Below are positions 16,744 to 24,867 of a DNA stretch of 64,000 nt, in pieces. How positions within the stretch are numbered: position 1 is the first letter of the stretch; every line of letters starts with the position of its first letter. Source of the stretch: Taklimakanibacter deserti (lineage in GTDB: Bacteria > Pseudomonadota > Alphaproteobacteria > Rhizobiales > Aestuariivirgaceae); the NCBI GenBank assembly GCA_003574785.1, contig QORU01000023.1:1-64000 (forward strand). The letters run 5' to 3'. A program made the translations under genes and the position numbers. The notes beneath the pieces were generated by a model. That model saw only the letters and a list, made by a program, of their open reading frames with translations. It was not told where the DNA came from and ran no database searches.

Positions 16744-17655
16744 TCAGCCGGCGGCCTCGATCGCGACGGCCTTGCGGTTGCGCCAGGCCTCCGACACCGC
16801 GACCGCGCCGATGACCATCGCGCTGCCGAGGAGGCGCGGCAGGCTCAGCTCCTCGCCGAGCAGCAGGGCGGCCAGGAACATCACGAAGACCGGCTCGAGA
16901 TTGAGCAGCATCGCGGTCGGCGCCCCGCCGGCCCATTGCACCGCCTTGAACATGCCGATGAAGGAGACGGTGAAGAAGAAGCATGTCACCAGGAGCGGCA
17001 GCCAGCCGCTGAAGCCCGCTTGCGTCACGGCGAAGGTTCCCGTGGCAAGGAGAAAGAGGGCAGTGGTCGCGACGCCGGATATCGCCATGTAGTAGGAGAC
17101 GACGGTGCCGTCGGCGTTTCTGAGCTTGATGCTGTTCCAGAAGATCGAGGCGCCATAGCCCAGGGCCGAAATGGCGCCGAACAGCAGCCCGAGCGAGGAG
17201 AGTGTCACCTCATTGAGACCGATGACGATGCTGATGCCGGCGAGCGCCACGATGAGGCAGAGGAACTCGACCAGGCTCGGAAGCCGTCGCGCATGAGCGC
17301 TTTCGAAAAGGGCGGTGAGGATGGGGAAAGTATAGAGGATGATGAGGGCGAGGCTTACCGGGATATAGGCGAAGGCGCCGAGGAGGCCCAGTGTCGCTAT
17401 CCCTGCGGCTATGCCTGAGCCCAGGGCATGGAGCGCATGGTCTCTGGGCAGCCGGTAGCTCAAGCCGACCAGCGGCAGCAGCGCCGCGAGGCTCACCAAC
17501 AGGAAGACAAAACGGAAGAAGACGACGGTTGGGGCGCTGAAACCCTGTCCATAGGCGAAGGGCACGGCGACATCATTGATGGCGAGCGTCAAGGCGGAAG
17601 CGGCCGCAATGATGATGCCGATGCGCGACCGTCGCGCCTGATCTTCGCTGGTCAT
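16744..17655 (-). CDS. EamA/DMT-family transporter (10 TM)
   Basis: A 303-aa membrane protein with two tandem EamA repeats of about five helices each; the second begins near LGLLFGAISALGYGASIFWN. The drug/metabolite transporter superfamily exports amino acids, nucleosides or other metabolites, or imports in some branches. Visible anchors are the N-terminal IIIAAASALTLAINDVAVPF and the conserved C-terminal block LNLEPVFVMFLAALLLGEEL. The substrate cannot be predicted. It is convergent with ugpC, and its 5' side borders the A/T-rich reverse transcriptase patch, so it marks the edge of that insertion. Confidence 0.88.
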   Translation of the reverse strand: MTSEDQARRSRIGIIIAAASALTLAINDVAVPFAYGQGFSAPTVVFFRFVFLLVSLAALLPLVGLSYRLPRDHALHALGSGIAAGIATLGLLGAFAYIPVSLALIILYTFPILTALFESAHARRLPSLVEFLCLIVALAGISIVIGLNEVTLSSLGLLFGAISALGYGASIFWNSIKLRNADGTVVSYYMAISGVATTALFLLATGTFAVTQAGFSGWLPLLVTCFFFTVSFIGMFKAVQWAGGAPTAMLLNLEPVFVMFLAALLLGEELSLPRLLGSAMVIGAVAVSEAWRNRKAVAIEAAG

Positions 17656-17740
17656 GGGATGAAACTCTTTCCTGACGCGGGGAGATGCGCGTCTGAAAAT
17701 GACTTTACCTCAATAGACCGCAGAGCATCCAGTAGTTTGG

Positions 17741-19024
17741 TCAATCTGAAGGCAATCTTTCGAGGCTGGTATCCGTTAGCAAGTATATCCCGAGTGCTCG
17801 ACGTACTTGTTGTGCCGTAAAGCTCTTGGATTTGGCCTCGAACCAAGCCTTGTAATGCTCAAGCTTTGCGTCGATCTGCCCGTCCATTTGCTTGAAGGGT
17901 AATCTGTCCGTGGTGAACGAGTATGATTTCCCCCAGCTCCTAAGGCTATTGTCAATTCGCCCGAGAGATTGAATAAATGCAAACTCACAATTTCTCGCAT
18001 CATTGTTGGTTATTAACCGATCAATCACAGCCTTAGCGGCAAAAATTTCGTTGTCGACTTTCTTAAGCGCCCTCTCGATCGAATTGCGATCAGGCGTTAC
18101 GCGTTGGTCATGTATTCGACACCCCAAGAAGACGAAGCCCTTTCTTACATGGCCCTGATCTGCTTTGTCCGGATTCTTGGATGGATCATAAAAGTGCATT
18201 CCAAGAGGCTTCAGCGCATTTTTGGCAGCAGCTTTAGCCGTGACGACAGCTTCGTTCGTCTTTCCGAAGATGATCACGTCGTCAATATAGCGATACGCCC
18301 TCGTAGCAGGAGTGTTTAGCTGTCTATCAAAGTTGTGTAGCAGCACATTCCCGGCGAAGGCAGATAGCGAAGATCCTTGTGCTACGCCTATGCCATCATG
18401 AGGAAAGAGATCAAAGTACCTTCCAAGGCGTTCCTTGTTAGCAAGCTCTACGTTGAGGGCTTTAGTGAATAACTGAGCGAGACGCAGGTCTTTAGTTTGC
18501 TCCAGAACAAAATCTGCGACAGGCGCGTGTGTGATCTTTGTGAAGAAGCCGGCAATGTCGGATTTGAAGAAGAAGCTATATCCATCTTGAAGAGCTGTGA
18601 GCGTTTTTTGTATTCCTACTGGAACGCCACCATTTGGAATTCCGCCAACGCTGAACGGTGAAGAGTTTACTTCGCAAATCTTTCCAAGGTGAATATGAAG
18701 GGGGCTGTCCTCGGGTGATTGGAGAACATCCAAGATGGCTCGTTGGACCACACGTGCTTCAACAGTGGCTATTACGATCGGGCGAGGATCTTTACCTGAC
18801 GCTTCTCTTTTGTGTCGGTCCTTTAAGATTCCTTGCGCTCTAGGAAATTGGTATGTGCCCTTTAGCAATCTGCTTTGGATGCTTAGTAGTTTAGTGGAAC
18901 AGTTTTCTTCAAATTCTTGAGCGGCAGATTTGATGTCTGGATTGTTGGATGCAAGCGCGCTCTTTCGGACGTGATGCCACGCCACTTGCAAGCTTTTCAT
19001 TCTGGTAAGTGACTTATAAAGCAA
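17741..19024 (-). CDS. Stand-alone reverse transcriptase with YIDD active site
   Basis: A protein of up to 427 aa (TTG at 19024; ATG at 19000 gives 419 aa). RT fingers and palm motifs appear in order: RPIVIATVEARVVQRAI (81-97), the first catalytic Asp in KSDIAGFF (D156), QGSSLSAFAGN (216-226), AYRYIDDVIIFG with YIDD at 246-249, the turn after LGMHFYD, and FVFLGCRI (motif 7, near 297-304). A helical, thumb-like C-terminus of about 120 residues follows. There is no maturase-associated HNH endonuclease, integrase or Cas1 domain. The YIDD box recalls the group II intron-like G2L4 RTs; defence-associated or other orphan RTs are alternatives. It sits alone in an A/T-rich patch, with a 133-bp direct repeat upstream. 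Confidence 0.88.
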   Translation of the reverse strand: MLYKSLTRMKSLQVAWHHVRKSALASNNPDIKSAAQEFEENCSTKLLSIQSRLLKGTYQFPRAQGILKDRHKREASGKDPRPIVIATVEARVVQRAILDVLQSPEDSPLHIHLGKICEVNSSPFSVGGIPNGGVPVGIQKTLTALQDGYSFFFKSDIAGFFTKITHAPVADFVLEQTKDLRLAQLFTKALNVELANKERLGRYFDLFPHDGIGVAQGSSLSAFAGNVLLHNFDRQLNTPATRAYRYIDDVIIFGKTNEAVVTAKAAAKNALKPLGMHFYDPSKNPDKADQGHVRKGFVFLGCRIHDQRVTPDRNSIERALKKVDNEIFAAKAVIDRLITNNDARNCEFAFIQSLGRIDNSLRSWGKSYSFTTDRLPFKQMDGQIDAKLEHYKAWFEAKSKSFTAQQVRRALGIYLLTDTSLERLPSD

Positions 19025-19094
19025 TCACCGTTCCATTGCGTCTGTCGGGTACCTTCATTTTCGACAATCACCCGACCGTTGCGCATTAGCTCAC

Positions 19095-19227
19095 TACAGG
19101 GCACGACAACAGAAGCTCTGCGGTCGCGACGATCTGCACCCTTCCTGCTTGCGCATTCGGGGCGATGCCAGCTTGCCCGGTCAACTCAAGACCCAAATTT
19201 ACAGTCCCGAACGGACCACAAGCAGCA
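19095..19227. repeat. 133-bp direct repeat, copy 1
   Basis: Identical to 19447-19579 except at 19218 (A here, G in copy 2). It starts TACAGGGCACGACAACAG and ends CAAGCAGCA. It begins 70 bp upstream of the reverse transcriptase start. Confidence 0.95.
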
Positions 19228-19446
19228 ATAGCAGCCTGGACAAGCAGCCATAGAGCCGCCGCCCATGTTAGGAGTTTTTCATATGGTCGCGCCGCATTTC
19301 CGTAGCCTTGACCCTATCAGGTTTTTGGCAATGTCAACTGCGCCGAGGCCAACGCCGCAGCCCGTTGTAGAAAGACTATCTGCCGGTTGAAGGACCCTAC
19401 TGGGAATGTCGCCGGCATTTAGTCTGACGGTCGAGCGGCTATGCTT

Positions 19447-19579
19447 TACAGGGCACGACAACAGAAGCTCTGCGGTCGCGACGATCTGCACCCTTCCTGC
19501 TTGCGCATTCGGGGCGATGCCAGCTTGCCCGGTCAACTCAAGACCCAAATTTACAGTCCCGAACGGACCGCAAGCAGCA
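19447..19579. repeat. 133-bp direct repeat, copy 2
   Basis: Second copy, offset 352 bp from copy 1, with a single difference at 19570. The near-identity implies a recent duplication or selection. The 219-bp spacer between the copies is not itself repeated. Confidence 0.95.
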
Positions 19580-19870
19580 TCAAACACTCCCTAGTTGTAG
19601 GAGTACAAAAGGAGAAAATCAACCATATTTTGCGTTGCCCTACCAGATTTGGTGCGTCGGGCGTTGGCAATCCACAATCTTCTTGAGGCTGTGGAAAAAC
19701 ATCGGATTGCTTAGCCTCCCGCCGAGGGCGCGATTCGCAAGAGTTCTCAATCCCTAGTCCTAGATTGGATGGAGCACCCAAAAGTGAAGCGTTGTAGGGC
19801 CACAGCGATTGACGCCTCTACTGCCTTGCCTAGTCTGATCATCGGGACGGCGTGGCACGGAGGCTTTGCC

Positions 19871-20668
19871 ATGCGCAGGACGGCATTTCGGTTACTTGGC
19901 GCGGCCTTCGCCGTCGCGGTCTCCTCGCTCGCTGCCGTCGCGGCCGACACGCCAGTCGATCTCGAGCTGGTTCTGGCGGTCGACGTCTCGCGCTCGATGG
20001 ATATCGATGAGCAGACCTTGCAGCGCAATGGCTATGTGGCGGCCTTCCGCCACAAGGACGTGATCGAGGCCATATCCTCGGGCCCGAGCGGCCGCATCGC
20101 AGTGAGCTATGTCGAATGGGCGGGGCCTGCCTTCCAGACGACGCTCATGCCCTGGACGATCATCGATGGGGAGGCTTCGGCCCGTGCCTTTGCCGACCGT
20201 CTTGCCGCCGCCCCCATGTCGCACGAACATGGCACGTCGATCTCGAACGGCTTGATCTTTGTGGGACCGAGCTTCGAGGGCAACGGCCTTGCCGGCGAGC
20301 GCCGTGTCATCGACGTCTCGGGCGACGGGCCCAACAATATGGGGGTGCCGGTGAATATCGCCCGCGATCCGCTGATCGCCTCAGGGATAACCATCAACGG
20401 CCTGCCGATCATGATCAAGCGGCCCGGCGGTTTTGCCTCGATCGAGAATCTCGATATCTATTACGAGGATTGCGTCATTGGCGGCACCGGTGCTTTCCTG
20501 GTGCCGGTGACCGACATCCAGAAGCTCGCTTCGGCGATCCGCCGCAAGCTGGTGCTGGAGATCGCCGCAAGGCCCGCCGGGCTCGTCAAGGCGAGCGACG
20601 CCAAGGCTGCGCCCAGGGTCGATTGCATGATCGGGGAGAAGCTGCGCGAGCAGTGGATGAGGGAGTAA
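19871..20668 (+). CDS. DUF1194 von Willebrand factor A-like secreted protein
   Basis: 265 aa from the ATG at 19871, which has GGAGG seven bases upstream; the frame extends 34 codons upstream without a ribosome site. A signal peptide (MRRTAFRLLGAAFAVAVSSL, ending near AAVAA) is followed by a vWA fold whose metal site reads LAVDVSRSMD (D-x-S-x-S). GTSISNGLIF and VIDVSGDG match DUF1194 conserved blocks. The role is unknown; it is exported, and metal-dependent ligand binding is inferred. It opens a three-gene run with an LtrA-family protein and a GNAT. It is the first typical-composition gene after the reverse transcriptase patch. Confidence 0.85.
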   Translation: MRRTAFRLLGAAFAVAVSSLAAVAADTPVDLELVLAVDVSRSMDIDEQTLQRNGYVAAFRHKDVIEAISSGPSGRIAVSYVEWAGPAFQTTLMPWTIIDGEASARAFADRLAAAPMSHEHGTSISNGLIFVGPSFEGNGLAGERRVIDVSGDGPNNMGVPVNIARDPLIASGITINGLPIMIKRPGGFASIENLDIYYEDCVIGGTGAFLVPVTDIQKLASAIRRKLVLEIAARPAGLVKASDAKAAPRVDCMIGEKLREQWMRE

Positions 20669-20677
20669 GGGAAAAGC

Positions 20678-21847
20678 TTGAGACATCTGCTGCGTACCCG
20701 CAAAGGCCATGAGCATGCGCGGGTCACTTTCGTCGAATTGTTCTTCGACCTGGTCTTCGTCTTTGCGGTAACCCAGCTCTCGCATGCGCTGCTGGCGCAT
20801 TTCTCCGTTCTGGGCGCGGTCGAGACCCTGGTCCTGATGATGGCGGTCTGGTGGGTGTGGATCTACACCTCCTGGGTCACCAATTGGCTCGACCCCGAGC
20901 GCGTGCCCGTGCGCCTCGCGCTGTTCGCCATCATGGCCCTGGGCCTCATCATGTCGGCCGCCATCCCCTCGGCCTTCGCCCAATTGGGCCTCGTCTTCGC
21001 ACTCGCCCATGTGTCGATCCAGGTCGGCCGCACGCTCTTCATGCTGTGGGGCGTTCGCGGCCATGCCGCGCTCAGCCTCAATTTCCGCCGCATCCTCGCC
21101 TGGCTCTGCGTCTCGGGCGTGTTCTGGATCGCCGGCGGCTTCATGGAAGGCGAGGCCCGCTTGGTGATCTGGGCGGCAGCGCTCGTCATCGAATATCTGG
21201 GGCCGTCGCAAGGCTTCTGGACGCCGGGCCTCGGCCGCTCGACCACCGCCGACTGGGATGTCGAGGGCGGCCATATGGCGGAACGCTGCGGCCTCTTCGT
21301 CATCATCGCGCTGGGTGAATCCATCCTGGTGACGGGTGCCACCTTCAGCGGACTCGCCTGGAGCCTCCCGGTGGTGCTGGCTTTCCTGTCGGCCTTCCTT
21401 GGAAGCGTCGCCATGTGGTGGATCTATTTCAATGCCGGCGCCGAGCGCGGCACGCTCACCATCACCTCATCCGGCGATCCGGGCCGGCTGGCGCGCCTCG
21501 CATACACCTACATCCATCTCTTCATCGTCGCCGGCATCATCGTGACCGCGGTCGGCGATGAATTCACGCTCGCCCATCCCGATGGTCATGCCGATCTCAA
21601 GACGGCCTCGGCAATCGTGGGCGGGCCGGCGCTCTATCTCATCGGCACGCTGCTCTTCCGCTGCGCCGTCACCGGACGCCTGCCGAAGGTCCAACTCCTG
21701 GCCCTCATCGCCATGGCCATCATCTTCGCCGCCGCGAGCCTGGTCTCGCCGCTCATCCTGAGCCTCGCCACGACCATCGTCCTGGTGATCGTTGCCTTTG
21801 CCGAGAAAGGTGCCGCCCAGGAACTGAAAGAGATCCATTCCGCATGA
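20678..21847 (+). CDS. LtrA (low temperature requirement A) family membrane protein
   Basis: A 389-aa polytopic membrane protein. The start is TTG at 20678 with AGGGA upstream. The N-terminal block VTFVELFFDLVFVFAVTQLS is the hallmark of the LtrA family. RCGLFVIIALGESILVTGAT is its second conserved motif, with a conserved Glu. About 10-12 helices are visible. The molecular function is not established; the name comes from a Listeria cold-growth phenotype. The gene starts 9 bp after the DUF1194 gene and overlaps the following GNAT start by four bases. Confidence 0.88.
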   Translation: MRHLLRTRKGHEHARVTFVELFFDLVFVFAVTQLSHALLAHFSVLGAVETLVLMMAVWWVWIYTSWVTNWLDPERVPVRLALFAIMALGLIMSAAIPSAFAQLGLVFALAHVSIQVGRTLFMLWGVRGHAALSLNFRRILAWLCVSGVFWIAGGFMEGEARLVIWAAALVIEYLGPSQGFWTPGLGRSTTADWDVEGGHMAERCGLFVIIALGESILVTGATFSGLAWSLPVVLAFLSAFLGSVAMWWIYFNAGAERGTLTITSSGDPGRLARLAYTYIHLFIVAGIIVTAVGDEFTLAHPDGHADLKTASAIVGGPALYLIGTLLFRCAVTGRLPKVQLLALIAMAIIFAAASLVSPLILSLATTIVLVIVAFAEKGAAQELKEIHSA

Positions 21848-22329
21848 CCCTGATCCATTCGATCGGCGCAGCCGAGCATTGGCGCATCCTCGCTCTCAAC
21901 AATGCCCATGCGGTTGAGACATCCGTTCTCGACGAGGTGCGTCTCGCTTCCATGCTGGACGAGGCCTTCCTTGCCACCCGCATCGGCGATGTCGACGCCT
22001 TCCTGATCGTCTTCGATCAGCAGGCGCGCTATGACAGCCCGAATTTCACCTGGTTCCAGGCGAAATATCCCGACTTCGTCTATGTCGACCGGATCATCAC
22101 CGGCCCAAATGCCCGGGGCAAAGGCTATGCCCGGGCGCTTTATGAGGATCTGTTCGAAAAGGCGGCTGCCCGGGGCCATAAAAGGGTGGTCTGCGAGGTC
22201 AATATCGACCCCCCGAACCCAGGTTCCGACGCCTTCCACGCCGCCCTGGGCTTTGCCGAGGTCGGCCGGCAGCTTTTGGCCGGTTCTGGCAAGACCGTCC
22301 GTTATCTGAGTAAGGATATTCCTAGCTAG
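21844..22329 (+). CDS. GNAT-superfamily acetyltransferase
   Basis: 161 aa. The acetyl-CoA loop is VDRIITGPNARGKGYARALY (R-G-x-G-x-A), and the C-terminal DAFHAALGFAEVGRQLL is the usual beta6/alpha4 end. It belongs to the predicted GNAT group of small, stand-alone enzymes; the substrate is unknown. It is translationally coupled to the LtrA-family gene by an ATGA overlap. A stretch of about 210 bases after its stop has no recognisable gene. Confidence 0.85.
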   Translation: MTLIHSIGAAEHWRILALNNAHAVETSVLDEVRLASMLDEAFLATRIGDVDAFLIVFDQQARYDSPNFTWFQAKYPDFVYVDRIITGPNARGKGYARALYEDLFEKAAARGHKRVVCEVNIDPPNPGSDAFHAALGFAEVGRQLLAGSGKTVRYLSKDIPS

Positions 22330-22542
22330 GAATTGACGGCTCCGGCGGGCCGCCGCGTTTGGCGGATTTGCCATGTCAAGGCCCGTTTTCATGCCGGATT
22401 GGCCGCCGATTTTCCTATCAAAATGCACGAAATTCGCAGGTTTTTCGGCCCATTTTGTCGCGTTTTTCGGGGCTGGTTTTAGGCCTCCGGGATGCTACCG
22501 TTTTGCTGCGGCAACGGTCTTTTTTGTCAGTGAGTGAATGTC

Positions 22543-22686
22543 ATGCCTGTCTTCGAGGAGTGGTTCGAGTACGATTATGAGGAAGTTCTTCTTGGTGCGG
22601 TGAAGGCCGAAACCAAGCGCAAGCGGGACGAGTTGCTTGCGCTCCGTCTGCGCCATCGCAGGCCACCCACGCGGCCCCAGAAGTAA
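22543..22686 (+). CDS. Small basic 47-aa protein of unknown function
   Basis: An ATG-to-TAA frame of 48 codons. The peptide has an acidic, aromatic N-terminal half (MPVFEEWFEYDYEEVLLGAV) and a strongly basic C-terminal half rich in Lys/Arg (KRKRDE, RLRHRRPP). No convincing Shine-Dalgarno is seen. A GGGACCG-cgt-CGGTCCC hairpin (22706-22722) and a stronger terminator-like hairpin (22742-22769) follow, consistent with its own short transcript. I do not recognise the family. It could be a non-coding transcript with a chance frame. Confidence 0.45.
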   Translation: MPVFEEWFEYDYEEVLLGAVKAETKRKRDELLALRLRHRRPPTRPQK

Positions 22687-22741
22687 CACTTCACCGCTTC
22701 CCAAGGGGACCGCGTCGGTCCCGATCCCGCCACAAGCGCGT

Positions 22742-22769
22742 GCCGCCCGGACCCGTCATCCCGGGCGGC
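22742..22769 (+). terminator. Intrinsic terminator after the 47-aa ORF
   Basis: GCCGCCCGG and CCGGGCGGC form a 9-bp stem around a loop of about 10 bases, followed by attattttg. It lies 56 bp after the small ORF and about 130 bp before the acyl-CoA ligase start, so it isolates the ligase/liv operon from upstream transcription. Confidence 0.65.
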
Positions 22770-22899
22770 ATTATTTTGAGCCTCCTTCTAAAGTCTATCG
22801 TTCCGGGGATTGACGCCACAGCAAAAAGCAGCACGATTGCATCCTGGCAGCGTCCGTAAGAGACGCGGGGTGAGTCCCACGACATCGGGAGGGAAGGGC

Positions 22900-24867
22900 T
22901 TGTCTGAGCGCGATCAGGCACCTGACGATACATTCCCCAAGCTTTTTCAGTTCAACGCCCGGACGCGCGGCGGGCGCGCCGCGATGCGCCACAAGGATTT
23001 CGGCATCTGGCAATCCTGGAGCTGGGCGCAAGCGCATGAGATCGTTCGCGCCTTGGCGCAAGGTCTCGCCGGGCTCGGTGCCGAGCCAGGCGACAGGATC
23101 GCGATCATCGGCTCCAACCGGCCTTATCTCTACTGGACGATCGCGGCCGCCCAATGCCTGGGCGCAGTGCCGGTGCCGATCTATGCCGATGCCGTCGCCG
23201 ACGAGATGGCCTTCGTGCTCGAGCATGCCGAGATCCGCTTCGCCGCGGTCGAGGATCAGGAGCAGGTCGACAAGATTATTGGGGTCGCAAGCCGGCTGCC
23301 GGCGCTCAAAGCCATCCTCTATGACGAGAAGCGCGGGCTTCGCGACTACGATCACACGAAGCTCCACGCGCTGGCGGGCATCATCGGCAAGGGACGCGAA
23401 ACGCTCCGCGATCCGAAAGCCGCAAGCCAGCTCGATGCGGCCATCGCCCGGGGCAAAGGCAGCGACATCGCCGTCATTCTCTATACTTCGGGCACGACCG
23501 GACGGCCCAAGGGGGTGATGCTCACTTACGACAATCTCCTGGCGAGCGCCCGCATCGGCATCGCTTTCGACGGCCTCACCGACAAGGACGATATCATCGC
23601 CTATTTGCCCATGGCCTGGGTCGGCGATCACGTCTTCTCCTACGGCCAGGCGATCCTCGCCGGCTATTGCGTGAGCTGTCCCGAGAAGCCAGAGACGATC
23701 GTCCAGGACCGGCGCGAGATCGGGCCGACTTATGTCTTTGCCCCGCCGCGCGTCTTCGAGAACCTGCTCACCCTCACCATGGTGCGCATGGAGGATGCGG
23801 GCCACGTGAAGCGCTGGATGTTCGACCATTTCCTCAACGTGGCGCGCCAATGGGGCGACAGGATCCTGAGCGATGAGAAGGTGCCGCTCTGGGCAAGATT
23901 GCATTACGCTTTGGGCAATCTCCTGGTCTATGCGCCCTTGCGCAACCGCTATGGCCTCTCGAAAGTGAAGGTCGGCTATACGGCGGGCGAGGCCATCGGG
24001 GCCGAGATCTTCAGCTTCTATCGCTCGATCGGCGTCAATCTTAAGCAGCTCTATGGCCAGACCGAAGCCTCGGTCTATGTCACCTTGCAGCCGGATGGCG
24101 AGATCAAGCCCGACACGGTCGGCAAGCCCGCACCTTCCGTCGATATCCGTCTCAGTCCCTCGGGCGAGGTCGAGTTCAGAAGTCCGGGCGTCTTCCTCGG
24201 CTATTACAAGGATCCGGAGCGCACCGCGGAGGTCAAGACGAAGGACGGCTATGTCCGCACCGGCGATGTCGGCTTCTTCGATGCGCAAGGCCATCTCAAG
24301 ATCATCGACCGCGCCAAGGATGTCGGAAGGCTCAATCACGGCGGCCTGTTTCCGCCCAAATATATCGAGAACAAGCTCAAATTCTATCCGAACATCAAGG
24401 AGGCGGTCGCCTTCGGCGATCGGCATGACAGCGTCGCCTGCTTCATCAATATCGACCCCGTGGCGGTCGGCAACTGGGCCGAGCGCAATGATGTGACCCA
24501 CGCTTCCTATCAGGAGCTCGCCGCCGACCCGCGCGTCTATGACATGATCGCGGACCATGTCGAGGAGGTGAACCGGGCGCTCGCTCTGGAGCCCCAAATG
24601 CGGGGCGCCCAGATCGCGCGCTTCCTCATCCTGCCCAAGGAGCTCGATGCCGATGACGGCGAGCTCACCCGCACCCAGAAGGTCAGGCGCTCCCTCATCA
24701 CCGAGCGCTATGCGGCGCTGGTCAAGGCGCTCTATGACGGATCGCCCAAGGCCCATCTCGATGTCGAGGTCACCTTCGAGGACGGCCGCAAGGGGCGAAT
24801 CGCCGGCGATATCGTGATCCGCGATGTCGCGGTCGAGGCCGGACCCGGCCTGGAGCAGGCGGCATGA
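22900..24867 (+). CDS. AMP-dependent acyl-CoA synthetase (long-chain type)
   Basis: 655 aa from TTG at 22900, which follows a strong GGGAGGG by six bases; in-frame upstream sequence is terminator DNA. ANL-superfamily motifs are ILYTSGTTGRPKG (about 193-205), LYGQTEAS, VRTGDVGFFD with the hinge IDRAKDV, and a C-terminal lysine context DGELTRTQKVRRSLI. It activates a carboxylate to acyl-AMP, then to acyl-CoA. It is the first gene of an operon with HAAT-type ABC genes (livG, H, M, K), implying that a carboxylic acid is imported and then trapped as a CoA ester. The ATGA overlap with livG shows tight coupling. Chain length is not predictable. Confidence 0.9.
   Translation: MSERDQAPDDTFPKLFQFNARTRGGRAAMRHKDFGIWQSWSWAQAHEIVRALAQGLAGLGAEPGDRIAIIGSNRPYLYWTIAAAQCLGAVPVPIYADAVADEMAFVLEHAEIRFAAVEDQEQVDKIIGVASRLPALKAILYDEKRGLRDYDHTKLHALAGIIGKGRETLRDPKAASQLDAAIARGKGSDIAVILYTSGTTGRPKGVMLTYDNLLASARIGIAFDGLTDKDDIIAYLPMAWVGDHVFSYGQAILAGYCVSCPEKPETIVQDRREIGPTYVFAPPRVFENLLTLTMVRMEDAGHVKRWMFDHFLNVARQWGDRILSDEKVPLWARLHYALGNLLVYAPLRNRYGLSKVKVGYTAGEAIGAEIFSFYRSIGVNLKQLYGQTEASVYVTLQPDGEIKPDTVGKPAPSVDIRLSPSGEVEFRSPGVFLGYYKDPERTAEVKTKDGYVRTGDVGFFDAQGHLKIIDRAKDVGRLNHGGLFPPKYIENKLKFYPNIKEAVAFGDRHDSVACFINIDPVAVGNWAERNDVTHASYQELAADPRVYDMIADHVEEVNRALALEPQMRGAQIARFLILPKELDADDGELTRTQKVRRSLITERYAALVKALYDGSPKAHLDVEVTFEDGRKGRIAGDIVIRDVAVEAGPGLEQAA

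Larger units (their letters stand above)
19025..19870. other. 846-bp A/T-richer region with a direct repeat, no convincing gene
   Basis: Between the reverse transcriptase and the DUF1194 gene the base composition is lower in GC than in the flanks and no robust gene is seen. It contains two copies of a 133-bp repeat. On the minus strand both repeats read the same open peptide (CGPFGTVNLGLELTGQAG and onward): copy 2 as part of a 102-codon frame with a GTG start (19279-19587), copy 1 ending soon after the repeat at a TAA. These may be fragments of a duplicated gene or parts of a structured RNA feeding the reverse transcriptase; neither can be shown here. Confidence 0.5.

Noticed and set aside
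17741..19024. Group II intron
   Set aside because: No maturase X or HNH part and no recognisable intron domain V GAAA-tetraloop hairpin in the flanks.
17741..19579. Diversity-generating retroelement (RT plus 133-bp repeat with an A/G difference)
   Set aside because: RT motif 4 here is QGSSLS, not the SQ-type motif of DGR enzymes. The repeats differ at only one site, and no variable target gene or accessory avd gene is present.
19279..19587. 102-codon minus-strand ORF upstream of the reverse transcriptase as a definite gene
   Set aside because: GTG start abutting a weak AGGGA, no recognisable family, and half of it is the direct repeat that is also open in the truncated copy. Kept only as part of the region description.
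17741..19600. Retron
   Set aside because: No msr/msd-type inverted-repeat RNA was recognised upstream, and the motif 7 region lacks the usual retron VTG context.
22795..24756. 653-aa minus-strand ORF across the acyl-CoA ligase
   Set aside because: Antisense shadow of a gene with clear ANL motifs.
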